A DNA stretch of 64,000 nt from Gemmatimonadota bacterium (GCA_021413975.1 JAIOPJ010000001.1:1-64000); one strand, 5' to 3'. Counted from the stretch's first letter, positions 29,887 to 39,623 are shown. The notes: generated by a model from the letters alone, not told the origin. A program made the numbers and translations.

Positions 29887-31239
29887 TTACGCGTCCGGCC
29901 GCCCGCCGGTGTCACGCTCTGCCGGCCCGCGCTTCCACCAGAGGTACACGGGAACCCCCGCCGCGAGGACGAGGGTCCCCCGCAGGGCGTTCATGGGATT
30001 CGAGACGATCGCGCCGAGCACCACATAGGCCGCCGCCAGCATGAAGAGCCCGGTGCTCCAGGGGTGGAACGGCGCCAGGAAGTACGCCCCGCGCGCCTCG
30101 CGCCGTCGATAGACGATCAGTGTCGCCGCCGTGAGCCCGAAGAAGATCCAGTCGGCGAAGGTGACCCAGTCGAGCAGGTCGCCGTAGGTGCCGGACAGGA
30201 CCAGCCCCACCGACCAGCCGCACTGCAGGGCGATCGCCGCGACCGGCGTGCGGGTGCGCGGGTGCAGAATGGCGAGCCTGCGGAAGAACACTCCGTCACG
30301 CGCCATGGCCTGATAGACGCGCGGTGTGACGAGGATGACGAGGTTCAGGAACCCCGCGGTGGAGATCGCGATCCCGACGGCGATGAGGCGTCGGCCCGCG
30401 TCGCCGAACTTGAGGCCCATGACGTCCGCGGCCGGCGCACGACTCGCCGCGAGTCCCTCCACGCCGAGCGAGTCGAGATAGGTGAGGTTGGCGAGCAGAT
30501 AGGCCGCCGCCACGATCAGCACGCCGATGATCAGCGCGCGCGGCAGGTCACGGCGCGGATCGACCATCTCCTCGGCGACGAAGTTCGTCTGCTGCCAGCC
30601 GCCGTAGGCGAAGAGCACGGGTACGAGCGCCGTGCCGATCGCGACCGCGACCGCGAAGAAGCCCTGCGGGACCGCGAGCGGCGCCGCGACCACCGCGGAG
30701 GCGACCGGATCGGGGGCGCCGGTGACGAAGAGCCCGACGATGATCAGCATCGCGATCGCCGCGAGCTTGAGCAGGGTGAAGACGTTCTGCACCACCGCGC
30801 CCGGTGCGACGCCGATGATGTTGATCACGGTGAACACCCCGATGGCCGAGATCGCGAGGGCGCGTTCGCTCCCCGCCCCGAGCCCGAGGAGCGGCACCGC
30901 GTAGTTCGCGAACGTCACCGCGACCGCCGCGGTGGCGCCACTCGCGATCGCGAGCAGCAACGCCCATCCGTACAGGAACGCGGGCAACGGACCGAACGCG
31001 TCGCGCAGGTAGGCGTATCCACCGCCGGCCGACGGCGCGCGCGCGCCGAGCTCGGCGAAGATGAACGCACCGAGCGTCGCGATCACGGCACCGAGGCCCC
31101 AGGCGAGCATGGTGTACGGCCCCGTGCCGACGCGTTGCGCGACGACGGCCGGGTTGAGGAACACACCCGACCCGATGATCCCGCCGACGACGAGCAGCGT
31201 TCCGGAGAAGACCCCGATCCTTCGGGCGTAGGTCGTCAC
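29887..31239 (-). CDS. APC-superfamily amino acid permease
   Basis: 450 residues with twelve predicted helices. The N-terminal GGIIGSGVFLNPAVVAQRVG is the APC substrate-binding signature in TM1, and AELGARAPSAGGGYAYLRDA in TM3 supports an LAT/serine-threonine exchanger-type protein. The GTG start overlaps the DUF4175 stop as GTGA. Substrate cannot be named from sequence. Its place at the end of a MoxR-vWA operon is unusual; it may simply be co-transcribed. Confidence 0.85.
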   Translation of the reverse strand: MTTYARRIGVFSGTLLVVGGIIGSGVFLNPAVVAQRVGTGPYTMLAWGLGAVIATLGAFIFAELGARAPSAGGGYAYLRDAFGPLPAFLYGWALLLAIASGATAAVAVTFANYAVPLLGLGAGSERALAISAIGVFTVINIIGVAPGAVVQNVFTLLKLAAIAMLIIVGLFVTGAPDPVASAVVAAPLAVPQGFFAVAVAIGTALVPVLFAYGGWQQTNFVAEEMVDPRRDLPRALIIGVLIVAAAYLLANLTYLDSLGVEGLAASRAPAADVMGLKFGDAGRRLIAVGIAISTAGFLNLVILVTPRVYQAMARDGVFFRRLAILHPRTRTPVAAIALQCGWSVGLVLSGTYGDLLDWVTFADWIFFGLTAATLIVYRRREARGAYFLAPFHPWSTGLFMLAAAYVVLGAIVSNPMNALRGTLVLAAGVPVYLWWKRGPAERDTGGRPDA

Positions 31240-34200
31240 CGCGGGATCGGGCGTGCGAGGGACCGGTAGTACTCCTCGATCTGCGCGCGATACTCGCTCG
31301 GGACCGGCGACCTCGCCCCGAGGGCCGAGCGAGGACCGCTCTTCTCGGTCAGCTGACGGAAGAGCGAGAACTCGAACGCCTTGAGTCGCTCGAGGGCCGC
31401 CGTCTGCAGCGCGTCGGTGGCGAACGGGTCACCGAGCGCGCGGCTCGCTTCGAGCCGGCGCAGATCCTCGATGGCGCGGTCGAGCTCACCGACGTCGGCG
31501 CCCTGCGCCCGCGCGAGTGCGCGGAGCTGCTCGGCGTCGTCGCGCCGCAGGCCGAACTCGCGCGCGAGTTGACGGGCGGCATTGGGGTTGAGACCCGCTG
31601 CACGGCCGGCGCGCATGCCGTCCGGATTCCCGCCATCGCGCTGCTGTCCACCCTGCCCTTGGCGCTGCCCGCCCTGCTGCCCTTGCCCCGGTTGTTGGCC
31701 GGGCTGTTGGCCAGGCTGTTGGCCAGATCCCTGTTGCCCCGGAGAGCCCTGTGCCCCCTGTGCCCCCAGTGGTGAAGGCCGTTGCCCTGGCTGCTGCCCG
31801 GCTTGCTGCCCAGACTGCTGTCCAGGCTGCTGCCCTGGCTGCTGCCCTGGCTGTTGCCCTGGCTGTTGCCCGGCCTGCTGCCCCTCCTGCATCCGATCCC
31901 GAAGCGCCTCCACCCCACGCACGAGCGCACGCGCCGACTCGAGCGTCCGCTCCTGCCGCCGCTCCGCCGACTCCCCCGACAACGCCGTGACCGCCGCCCG
32001 CAGATTCTCCGCCGCCTCGCCGATGTTCGCCCCGATCTGCTCCTCGAACGCGTTCGCATACTCCGTCGAGCCCCCGCGAATCACGCTCTTGGAGAACTCG
32101 ATCTTGTCGCGCACGCGCTGATCGCGGAGCGCCTCGGCCGCCTCGCGCAGTTCACGCGATGCCCCCGGTTGATCCCGCCGGCCCTCGCGCGCCACCCGGT
32201 CCGCCTCCGATTCCAGCCGCTGCACCTCGGCATTCAGCGCGTCCTTCTCCGCGCCCAGCGCCCGCAGCCGCTCCGCGCGATCGGCGCCGGACGTCGGCTG
32301 CATGCGCCGCACATCCTCGGCGATCTGCTTCTGCCGCTCCTGCACCCGCTCCGCCTGCTCGGCGAGCCGCTGCACGTCGCGGGCGATCCCCTCGTTGCGC
32401 GAGTCCTCGATGCGGCGCGCGGCACGATTGAGTTCCTCCAGCGCCGCATTTCCCTGCGACTCCGAGCCGCTGGCGGCCTGCCGCATCTGGTCGGCCGCAC
32501 GCTGCAACTGCTGCGCCGCCTGAGCGAGCTCCTGCGACTGCTGCTCGCGCGAGAGACGCTCGAGTCGTCGCGCCTCCTCCTCGGCCTGCCGCGCGAGCTC
32601 GCGCTGCGCGCCGCCACCGCCACCGCCGGCCTGTCGGCCCATCCGCTCGCGCATCGCCTCGGCCTGACGTTGCATCCGCTCGTTCTCCTGCTGCTGCCGG
32701 GCCGCGAGCTGCTTGAGGCGTTCGAGCGTCTCGTCGACTTCCTGCGACTGCCCGGCCGAGGACTGCTGCTGGACCGCCTCGTATTGATTGCGCTGCCGGT
32801 CGTTCTCGAGTTCGAAGAGATCGGCGAGGTCCTCCGAGCGCTGTCCGCCGCCCCCGCCTCCACCTCCTCCCTGCTGTTCGTCGCGTTGCACCTGCACGTC
32901 ACGGTAGAGTGCGTCGGCGCGCTGCAGCTCGCGCAACGCGCGCTCCTCGCTCGGGAGGGCTCCGCGGCCGTCGCGCACGCCGAGTCGCTCCTCGGCGGAC
33001 TTCATCTCCTTCTCGGCCGTGACGAGCGCCTCGCGGATCTGCACGAATGCCGAATCCTGCTGCGTGATGCCGCGCTCGAGCAGGCGCTTCGCGAGCGTCG
33101 AGACCTCCTCGCGCAGGCTGCCCTCCGCGATCGCGAGCGTCGCCGCATCCTCGTTGCGCTGCCGCTCCGCGATCTTGGCGCTGTCGCGCACCCAGTTGTA
33201 GGTGCCGGCGACGACATCGCGCTGCCGCTGGACGAGGTCACCCGGGTTCTCACCGCCGCCCCCACCGCCTCCGCCGCCACCGGACTCGGCCTCGCGATAG
33301 TTGCGCGACCAGGGGCGGACCTCGAGGAAGTAGACGTCGCTGAGCGTCTCGTGCCCGGTCGCATCGCGAGCCACGGCGTTGTAAGCGACGAGATCGCCGG
33401 CCTTGAGCCCCATCTCCTCGAGCAGGAGCGTGTGGGCCGCCTGCGTCTCGGTGGTGGGCTTCGCGAGCGTCGCGAGCGGGATCGTGCGCTCCTCGCCGCC
33501 ATTCACGCGGTAACGGAGCTCGAGCGACGCGACGCCGTAGTCGTCGCTCGCCTTGGCTTCGATGGTGACTTCCTCGAGCGCCGTGACCTTCGTGTCGCGC
33601 CCGGGATCGGAGATCCGCACCATGGGGGCGCGATCGTCGAGCACTTCGACGGAGTACTGCACGCCACCGGTGATGCGGCGCCCGTCGGAGGATTCGAGAT
33701 CGACGCGGTAGAAGCCGCTCTTGGTCAGCGTGAAGCGACCGCTCAGCCGACCGTCGGCGTCGGCGCTCAACGTGACGGTACGCCCGTCGTCGAACGTGAG
33801 CGTGCCGCTCCGGACGGGACGCGAGACGACCGGTTCGATGATCGCGATCGTGCCTGCGACCGCCGCGATGTCCCCGCCGTCCTCGTCGCGCTCGGTCGCG
33901 CGACCGGTGAACGCCGGGAAGCGCAGTTCGACCGCGAGCTTCGTGACCGCGGGGAGATCGGTGATCCGCAGGTGATACGTCCCGGAGCGGACGCCCATCG
34001 CCTCGACGTAGTACTCGGTGGGGGCGACGAGATCGAAGAGGCGCCCGGCGAACTCCGTCTCGGCCGAATCGCGGCCGAGTGGGATGCGCGTCCATTCCGC
34101 CGCGCTGTCGGAACGGAACACGAGCTCGGCGGCGTCGGCCGAGAAGTTCGCGAGTGCTGCGCGGATGTCGAGCGCGCCACCGCGCGGCACCGCGGCATCG

Positions 34201-34802
34201 CCCGGCTCGACGTTGACCACCGGCGTGGGCGGCGTGGCGGCGATCGCGACCGACCAGGGCGCGAAGAGGATCCGCGCCGAGTCACGCAGCGCGGCGGGAC
34301 CGAATGCCAGGAGCAACGTCGCCGCGACGACGGCCCCGAGGAGCGCCTTTCCCGCGCGCGCCTCGCGCGGGCGCTCGAGGGTGCGTGCACTCGCGATCGG
34401 CGCGAGGGTGCGCGCCGCCTGGTCGACGACGCGCGCGGTGAGTGCGGGGGAGGTCTGTTCTCCAGCCGGCTGGCCGAGTTCATGCACCGCCGAGATGAGC
34501 GCCTGCCGGAGACCTGGAGCGCGATCCTCCACGTACAACGCGAACTCGGCGTCGCTCGCACGACGGACGAGGGGCCGGACGAGCCAGCGTGCGACGGCTC
34601 CGATGACGATCGCGTAGCCGGCCAGTCGCGCGACCAGCACTGCCGGGCCGGTGCGCCCGGCGAGCGACGTGACGACCATCCCGACGAGGACCGCCGCGAC
34701 GATCGCCACGACGACGATCGTGGCCGCTTCGAGCAGGAGCCGGCGGCGGCGCTGCGTACGCAGCGTCGCCAGGAGGTCGTGGAGGTGCGTCGCAGGTGTC
34801 AT
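31236..34802 (-). CDS. DUF4175 membrane protein with PGQQ repeat tail
   Basis: 1188 residues from the ATG at 34802, which overlaps the BatA-type gene stop (ATGA). Two N-terminal membrane helices (EAATIVVVAIVAAVLVGMVV; VLVARLAGYAIVIGAVARWL) and a third near residue 155 lead into periplasmic beta-rich domains (PTPVVNVEPGDAAVPRGGAL, SDDYGVASLELRYRVNGGEE). A long Gln/Arg/Glu coiled coil follows (~550-950), then a PGQQ-type low-complexity tract (~967-1054) and a conserved-looking C-terminus (GLRRDDAEQLRALARAQ). DUF4175 proteins regularly accompany MoxR/DUF58/BatA genes; molecular role unknown. Part of the tract is encoded by an interspersed DNA repeat (31745-31775). Confidence 0.8.
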   Translation of the reverse strand: MTPATHLHDLLATLRTQRRRRLLLEAATIVVVAIVAAVLVGMVVTSLAGRTGPAVLVARLAGYAIVIGAVARWLVRPLVRRASDAEFALYVEDRAPGLRQALISAVHELGQPAGEQTSPALTARVVDQAARTLAPIASARTLERPREARAGKALLGAVVAATLLLAFGPAALRDSARILFAPWSVAIAATPPTPVVNVEPGDAAVPRGGALDIRAALANFSADAAELVFRSDSAAEWTRIPLGRDSAETEFAGRLFDLVAPTEYYVEAMGVRSGTYHLRITDLPAVTKLAVELRFPAFTGRATERDEDGGDIAAVAGTIAIIEPVVSRPVRSGTLTFDDGRTVTLSADADGRLSGRFTLTKSGFYRVDLESSDGRRITGGVQYSVEVLDDRAPMVRISDPGRDTKVTALEEVTIEAKASDDYGVASLELRYRVNGGEERTIPLATLAKPTTETQAAHTLLLEEMGLKAGDLVAYNAVARDATGHETLSDVYFLEVRPWSRNYREAESGGGGGGGGGGENPGDLVQRQRDVVAGTYNWVRDSAKIAERQRNEDAATLAIAEGSLREEVSTLAKRLLERGITQQDSAFVQIREALVTAEKEMKSAEERLGVRDGRGALPSEERALRELQRADALYRDVQVQRDEQQGGGGGGGGGQRSEDLADLFELENDRQRNQYEAVQQQSSAGQSQEVDETLERLKQLAARQQQENERMQRQAEAMRERMGRQAGGGGGGAQRELARQAEEEARRLERLSREQQSQELAQAAQQLQRAADQMRQAASGSESQGNAALEELNRAARRIEDSRNEGIARDVQRLAEQAERVQERQKQIAEDVRRMQPTSGADRAERLRALGAEKDALNAEVQRLESEADRVAREGRRDQPGASRELREAAEALRDQRVRDKIEFSKSVIRGGSTEYANAFEEQIGANIGEAAENLRAAVTALSGESAERRQERTLESARALVRGVEALRDRMQEGQQAGQQPGQQPGQQPGQQPGQQSGQQAGQQPGQRPSPLGAQGAQGSPGQQGSGQQPGQQPGQQPGQGQQGGQRQGQGGQQRDGGNPDGMRAGRAAGLNPNAARQLAREFGLRRDDAEQLRALARAQGADVGELDRAIEDLRRLEASRALGDPFATDALQTAALERLKAFEFSLFRQLTEKSGPRSALGARSPVPSEYRAQIEEYYRSLARPIPR
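31640..31900. repeat. PGQQ-encoding tandem repeat tract within the DUF4175 gene
   Basis: On the coding strand a 12-bp unit (roughly CAGCCAGGGCAG encoding QPGQ) repeats about fifteen times with drift (GQQPGQQPGQQ, GQQSGQQAGQQ), split by a SPLGAQGAQGSP insert. Its repeat nature predicts length variation between strains by slippage. Confidence 0.75.
31745..31775. repeat. CACCAC-type interspersed repeat inside a coding region
   Basis: Reverse complement begins TTCACCACTGGGGGCACAGG and continues GGGCACAGGG, matching the intergenic copy at 2911-2945 at most positions. It is in frame, encoding part of SPLGAQGAQGSP, and interrupts the PGQQ tract of the DUF4175 protein. Confidence 0.55.
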
Positions 34803-36868
34803 CCCTTGCTCCCTTCGGGTTGTACGACGGTGGCACGGCGCGCGCGTCCGCGCCAGCCTCGGGCGGCGATCACGGTCTCGGCAAGCAGCAACAGCACCGC
34901 GAGCAGCACGAGCCAACGCCAGGCTCGCTGTCGCGATTCGATCTCCGTCGTCGTGGCCGCCTCGACGCCGCGGAGCGTCGAATCCGCCGACTCACCGACG
35001 CCGAGCAGCAGTTCCCGCGGGTCGGCGGAGACGAGATCGGACTCGGTGGGAGGCACGTTCACGGCCACTCGGGCGCGCGGCGTTCCGTCCACGCGGCGTT
35101 CGTAGGCGGAGTACACGCCCACCTGATCCAGGATCAGCGCCGCGGCGCTCCCGGCTCCAGCGGGACGGATGATCTCGCCGTCCGGTGCGGCGACCACCGG
35201 CTCCCGACGCACCTCGCGCGGCACCCAACTCTCGCCGGTGGTGCGCCAGAGGGGCGAGGACTCATGTCCCGCCCCGTACAGGACGAGCCGGCGCGTGAGT
35301 GGCAGGAAGGCCGGCTGCAGCGGGAAGTCGCCCTCCCGCGCGTCGAGCGCCGTCGCGATGAGGATCACGCGCCCCTCGCCGACCCTGCGTTCGATCAGTG
35401 CCGGTGCGCCATCGTCGAACCGCGCGAGCACGTCCGAGCCGACCGCGGCCTCGAGCCGCGGATAGCGATAGAAGCGGGGGGCGACGAGCGCGGCGGCACT
35501 CGAGCGGAAGGGCGAGAAGAGGGGGTGCTCCGCCCGCACATCGCCGAGCATCGCGCCACCACCGGCGTGACGATCGGCGACTCCGTTCACGCCCGCGACC
35601 CCGGCCAGCGCGGTGATGCGTCGCCCGCCGAGGCGCTGACCCGCGGCGATGACGAGACCACCGCCGCCGCTGATCCACCCGTTGAGCGTCGCGCCCGCCG
35701 CACCGGAGGGCGGGGCGAGATCCCAGAGGATCACCAGCGCCGACCGCTCCAGCGTCGCGGCATCGAGCGTGCCGGTACGCCGACGCTCCACACGCACCGC
35801 GGGCGCGCGCCCGATCGCAAGGGCGCGCTCGAGATAGAGCGTCTCGTCCCGGGTGACGTCGTCCGGCACGACGAGCAGGACGGTCAGGCCATCGTCGGCC
35901 GGCAGCGTGAAATGGAAGCGATCGTCGGCGGCGAGCCGGTCGGCGTCGATCGTGACCTCGCCATCCACGGCAGTCGCCGGCGCCGGGACCGCGTCGAAGA
36001 CCACGGCGAGTTCGCCGTTGGGCTGTAGCGTCACCGTGCGCAGGCCGACCTCGCGACCGGCGATGCGCAGCGAGAGCCGGGCGGTGCGCGGCGCAGCGAG
36101 CTCGCGCGTGACCACGCGTGCCAGCATCTGCAGCTGCACGCGCGAGCCGGCGACGACTCGGCGCGCCTCCACCGCCCGCAGCGACGTGTTCGGTCGCGTC
36201 GCCGCCGCGACCTGCGCGACGCGCATCGGGAGCCCGGTCGGGAGCTCGAGGCCGGCCACACCCGCGAGACCACTGCGTTGCAGGTCGGTCACCAGCACGA
36301 ACTCGGCGGCGCCGGCCGGAGCGGAGACGAGCGCACTGCGACCCACCCTCAGCGCCGCGCCGAAACGGGTGCCGCGGCTCACCGGCTTCGTGGCGTCGAC
36401 GAGCGCGCGCGCCGTCGCCTTGTCGCGCGTCCAGGGCTGTGCGAGCTCGGCCTCCTCGTCGAAGAGGACGAGCGCCACCTGGTCGTCGGTGCCGAGCGAG
36501 GCGATCAGTGCGCGCGCCGAATCCTGCGCGGCGGCCCAGGTGCCGTCGTAGCCCATGCTCATCGACCGGTCGAGCAGGAGCACCACGTTGCGCGCCCGAC
36601 CCTGGGCGGTCGCCTCGGCGCTGCGGCCGAAGAAGGGTCGCGAGAAGGCCAGCACCAGGACCGCGATCGCGAGCGCGCGCAGCAGGAGGAGCGGCCAGTC
36701 GGTCACCTTGCGACGATCGCTCGTGCGGATCGGCAGTCGCACGAGGAACATCAATGAAGGGAACCGCGTCGGGGTCTCCTCATTGCGGTCGCGCAGGTGC
36801 ATGAGCAGCGGGATCGCGAGCGCCGCGAGCCCGGCCAGGAAGGCGGGAACGAGGAAGCCGAGTCCCAT
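34799..36868 (-). CDS. BatA-type membrane protein with vWA domain
   Basis: 689 residues from the ATG at 36868 (TGATG overlap with the DUF58 gene). The N-terminal double-transmembrane BatA module (FLVPAFLAGLAALAIPLLMH; WPLLLLRALAIAVLVLAFSR) is followed by a vWA domain with the MIDAS motif DRSMS (Asp100). A periplasmic beta-rich middle and a GATase1-like segment (SALVILWDLAPPSGAAG, SGGGGLVIAAGQRLGG) come next, then a C-terminal membrane helix (WRWLVLLAVLLLLAETVIAA). Such proteins are thought to act as adaptors or substrates of MoxR ATPases at the membrane. Confidence 0.85.
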   Translation of the reverse strand: MGLGFLVPAFLAGLAALAIPLLMHLRDRNEETPTRFPSLMFLVRLPIRTSDRRKVTDWPLLLLRALAIAVLVLAFSRPFFGRSAEATAQGRARNVVLLLDRSMSMGYDGTWAAAQDSARALIASLGTDDQVALVLFDEEAELAQPWTRDKATARALVDATKPVSRGTRFGAALRVGRSALVSAPAGAAEFVLVTDLQRSGLAGVAGLELPTGLPMRVAQVAAATRPNTSLRAVEARRVVAGSRVQLQMLARVVTRELAAPRTARLSLRIAGREVGLRTVTLQPNGELAVVFDAVPAPATAVDGEVTIDADRLAADDRFHFTLPADDGLTVLLVVPDDVTRDETLYLERALAIGRAPAVRVERRRTGTLDAATLERSALVILWDLAPPSGAAGATLNGWISGGGGLVIAAGQRLGGRRITALAGVAGVNGVADRHAGGGAMLGDVRAEHPLFSPFRSSAAALVAPRFYRYPRLEAAVGSDVLARFDDGAPALIERRVGEGRVILIATALDAREGDFPLQPAFLPLTRRLVLYGAGHESSPLWRTTGESWVPREVRREPVVAAPDGEIIRPAGAGSAAALILDQVGVYSAYERRVDGTPRARVAVNVPPTESDLVSADPRELLLGVGESADSTLRGVEAATTTEIESRQRAWRWLVLLAVLLLLAETVIAARGWRGRARRATVVQPEGSKG

Positions 36869-37764
36869 CAGCGAACCCGGCTCCGTGAGAGGCGGTGGTC
36901 GAGGTAGGCGTAGAGGGCGCGGTCGAGCGGTGCATCGGTGCGGACGGCGATGTAGTCCACGCCGGCTGCGGCGAACCGCTTCTCGAGTGCCGCGCGATGG
37001 CCGCGCCACATGGTCTGGTAGCGCTCCTTGAGATCCTCCGGGCGGAGCGGCAGGCGGAGGCCGCTCTCGCCGTCCTCGAAGACCGCTGCCGCATCGAACG
37101 GGAAGTCCTCCTCGGCGGAGTCGAGCAGATGGAAGAGCAGCACATCATGGCCGCGGGCGCGCAACGCATCGACCGAGCGGCCGAGCGCCGCGGGTTCGTC
37201 GTAGCAATCGGTGACGAGCACCACGATGCCCGGGCGCGTCGCGACGTCGGCGACGCGGTCGATCGCGAGCGGCAGCTTGCCCTCGCCGGTGGGCTTGGCG
37301 CGACCGAGCGCATGGAAGAGCAGTTGCAGGTGCCGCGTGCTCGGCGGGATCACCTCGATCAGCCGGTCGCTGAAGGTCGCGAGACCCACGCGGTCACCCT
37401 GACGTTGCGTGAGCCACGCCAGCGCGGCGACGAGCATGCGCGCGTAGGCGAACTTGTTCACCGCGCCGCTCGCGTAGTCCATGGACGCGCTCACGTCGAG
37501 GGCGAAGAGGACGCCGGCGTTGGTGTCGGCCTCGTACTCCTTCACGTAGAACCGGTCGGTCCGCGCGTAGGCCTTCCAGTCGATCCGCCGCAGGTCGTCG
37601 CCGGGTTGGTATTGCCGATGCTCGGCGAAGTCGAGGCTCAGCCCCTTCTTGGCGGAGCGATGCAGGCCGTGCATGAAACCATCCACGACCGTGCGCGCGA
37701 GGAGCGGCAGGTCGGAGATCCGTGCGAGGAGCACGGGGTCGAGGAAGGTCTCGTGGGACGACAT
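36868..37764 (-). CDS. DUF58 domain protein
   Basis: 298 residues. The DUF58 hallmark RQYQPGDDLRRIDWKAYART occupies residues 50-69, followed by a vWA-like fold with DVSAS (Asp90, Ser92, Ser94). Soluble, no membrane span. DUF58 genes nearly always follow moxR, as here (41 bp downstream); the protein is presumed to work with the MoxR ATPase in assembling or activating metal-dependent or envelope proteins. Confidence 0.92.
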   Translation of the reverse strand: MSSHETFLDPVLLARISDLPLLARTVVDGFMHGLHRSAKKGLSLDFAEHRQYQPGDDLRRIDWKAYARTDRFYVKEYEADTNAGVLFALDVSASMDYASGAVNKFAYARMLVAALAWLTQRQGDRVGLATFSDRLIEVIPPSTRHLQLLFHALGRAKPTGEGKLPLAIDRVADVATRPGIVVLVTDCYDEPAALGRSVDALRARGHDVLLFHLLDSAEEDFPFDAAAVFEDGESGLRLPLRPEDLKERYQTMWRGHRAALEKRFAAAGVDYIAVRTDAPLDRALYAYLDHRLSRSRVR

Positions 37765-37771
37765 CCGTAAG

Positions 37772-37800
37772 CGATGAAGGAGGAAGGATGAAAGGTGAAA
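37772..37800. repeat. GGATGAAGG-type repeat between moxR and the DUF58 gene
   Basis: GATGAAGGAGGAAGGATGAA then AGGTGAAAG, the only sizeable non-coding piece inside the MoxR operon. Related to the elements at 1704-1773 and 3506-3545. On the minus strand it is pyrimidine-rich and lies just upstream of the DUF58 start, so it separates translation of the two genes. Confidence 0.4.
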
Positions 37801-37805
37801 GTGGA

Positions 37806-38831
37806 CTACAAGTGCGAGCGGGGGGTGGGGACGGCGGCGACGAGCTTCCCGATCAGGTGGTCGGCGGTGATCTTCTCGCTCTGGGCCTGGAAATTCAGGA
37901 TCAGGCGGTGCCGCATGACCGGGCGAGCGAGCGCCTGGATGTCCTCGTACCCGACATGCGAGCGGCCCTGCAGGAGCGCGCGGGCCTTGGAGCCGAGGAT
38001 CAACGCCTGCGCGGCGCGCACCGAGGCGCCGTAGTTGACGTACTGACGGATGAACTCGGGTGCCGCGGGGCCGGGGCGGCTCGTGCGGACGAGGTTCACG
38101 GCATATCGCGTGACGGCATCGGCGACGGGGACGCGGCGCACCACCCTCTGGTACGCGATGATCTCGTCGCGCGACACCACCGGGCGTACGGCCTCGGGGG
38201 GCGCCGCGGTGGTCGCCTTCACGACCGAGACCTCGTCCTCCTCGGGGAGATAGTCGAGGAAGACCTCGAGCATGAAACGGTCGAGTTGCGCATCGGGCAG
38301 CGGATAGGTCCCCTCGAGCTCGATCGGGTTCTGCGTCGCGAAGACGAAGAAGGGAGGCTCCAGCTGGTAGGTCCGTCCCTGCACCGTCACGTGCTTCTCC
38401 TGCATCGCCTCCAGCAGCGCCGACTGAGTCTTGGGCGGCGTGCGGTTCACCTCGTCAGCGAGCAGCACGTTGGCGAACACGGGGCCTGGCATGAACGCCA
38501 GGCGTCGTTGCCCGGTCGCGGGATCGTCCTGGATCACGTCGGTGCCGGTCACGTCGCTCGGCATGAGGTCGGGCGTGAACTGGATGCGCGAGAACTTGAG
38601 GTCGAGCGCGCGCGAGAGCGTCGAGATCAACAAGGTCTTCGCGAGGCCCGGCACGCCGACCAGCAGGCAGTTGCCGCCGGCGAAGAGCGCGATGAGCGCC
38701 TGCTCCACCACGGCCTCCTGCCCGACGATCACCTTGCGCAGCTCGGTGTTGATGCGGCCACTGGCCGCATGGAGGCGGTCGGCGAGGGCGCCGTCGTCGA
38801 GCGAGGCGAGGTCTTCAGCGGGTGCGGTCAC
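37806..38831 (-). CDS. MoxR-family AAA+ ATPase
   Basis: 341 residues from a GTG at 38831 with GGAG seven bases upstream. Walker A is the MoxR form GVPGLAKT; Walker B appears as VLLADEVNR; sensor 1 lies in FVFATQNPIE. The C-terminal lid is complete. MoxR AAA+ proteins act as chaperones with vWA partners, and three vWA-type proteins are encoded in the same operon. Confidence 0.95.
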   Translation of the reverse strand: MTAPAEDLASLDDGALADRLHAASGRINTELRKVIVGQEAVVEQALIALFAGGNCLLVGVPGLAKTLLISTLSRALDLKFSRIQFTPDLMPSDVTGTDVIQDDPATGQRRLAFMPGPVFANVLLADEVNRTPPKTQSALLEAMQEKHVTVQGRTYQLEPPFFVFATQNPIELEGTYPLPDAQLDRFMLEVFLDYLPEEDEVSVVKATTAAPPEAVRPVVSRDEIIAYQRVVRRVPVADAVTRYAVNLVRTSRPGPAAPEFIRQYVNYGASVRAAQALILGSKARALLQGRSHVGYEDIQALARPVMRHRLILNFQAQSEKITADHLIGKLVAAVPTPRSHL

Positions 38832-38852
38832 GGTGCGTCTCCACGGGGTTGG

Positions 38853-39623
38853 TCAGCGGCTGAGGGCGTAGACGATGTAGTTGATGCCCAGCTTGTATGC
38901 GTCGTTCGTGAGGTCGACGGGGAAGTAACCCTCGCCCGACCATTCCCAGTACTCCGAGATGTCGTTGTCGCGGTTGGCGAGCGCGATCATCCGCTTCTTG
39001 GGATCGTTGTCCTCGAAGATCGCCCAGAACGTCGGCGCGTACTCGCCGTACGACGCGAGCGCCTGCGGCTGCGGGATGCGGTAGAACGCGTCGAAGATCG
39101 GATGCGTGCCGTCGATCTCGATGAAGCGCAGCTCCGGGAGCGCACGCCGCATCTGGGCCTCGAGGTTGAACCAATGCTCCCCCCGGAAGTCGTCGAAGAT
39201 GATGAAGCCGCCCTTGCGCAGGTACGCGCTCAACCCCGCGACCTCGAGGTCGTTGGGACGCCAATAGCCCGGCTCCGCCATGTAGGCCACGGGATACTTG
39301 AAGAGCTCGGGATCGTTCAGCGCGATCACGACGCTCTCGTTCATGCGGGCCCGGACGGTGGTCAGCTCGGCGACGATCTTCGTGAAGTTGCGCTCGCCGC
39401 GCGGGTAGTCGTGCGACCAGGGAAGGTCACGGCCGCGGCGGAAGCCGCCGAAGCCGGCGTCCATGCCCATCTCGTACCGGATGCGCGCGAAGGTGTAGCG
39501 ACCGTCGTAGGCGGGATTGGCACCGGGCACCGGCGCCGGTCCGCCACGACGGCCACCCTGTGCGGCGAGCGGGGCGGTGAGCCACGTGAGCAGCGCCAAC
39601 GTCATCAACGCGTTCCGCCTCAT
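38853..39623 (-). CDS. Exported DUF4159 protein
   Basis: 256 residues with a signal peptide (MRRNALMTLALLTWLTAPLAAQ). DUF4159 features: YTFARIRYEMG, a GATase-like core with AGLSAYLRKGGFIIFDDF (putative nucleophile position occupied by Gly/Ile rather than Cys), and the terminal DAYKLGINYIVYALSR. The gene overlaps the TPR peptidase gene downstream stretch by 4 bp (ATGA at 39620-39623) and precedes moxR by 21 bp. DUF4159 is a common member of MoxR-BatA operons; function unknown. Confidence 0.85.
   Translation of the reverse strand: MRRNALMTLALLTWLTAPLAAQGGRRGGPAPVPGANPAYDGRYTFARIRYEMGMDAGFGGFRRGRDLPWSHDYPRGERNFTKIVAELTTVRARMNESVVIALNDPELFKYPVAYMAEPGYWRPNDLEVAGLSAYLRKGGFIIFDDFRGEHWFNLEAQMRRALPELRFIEIDGTHPIFDAFYRIPQPQALASYGEYAPTFWAIFEDNDPKKRMIALANRDNDISEYWEWSGEGYFPVDLTNDAYKLGINYIVYALSR

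Noticed and set aside
31640-31900. CRISPR-like periodic repeat
   Set aside because: Units are about 12 bp, contiguous and in frame, encoding PGQQ; no spacers or cas genes.
31782-35105. 1107-codon plus-strand open frame
   Set aside because: Antisense to the DUF4175 gene; repetitive Leu/Arg composition mirrors the PGQQ and coiled-coil codons of the real gene.
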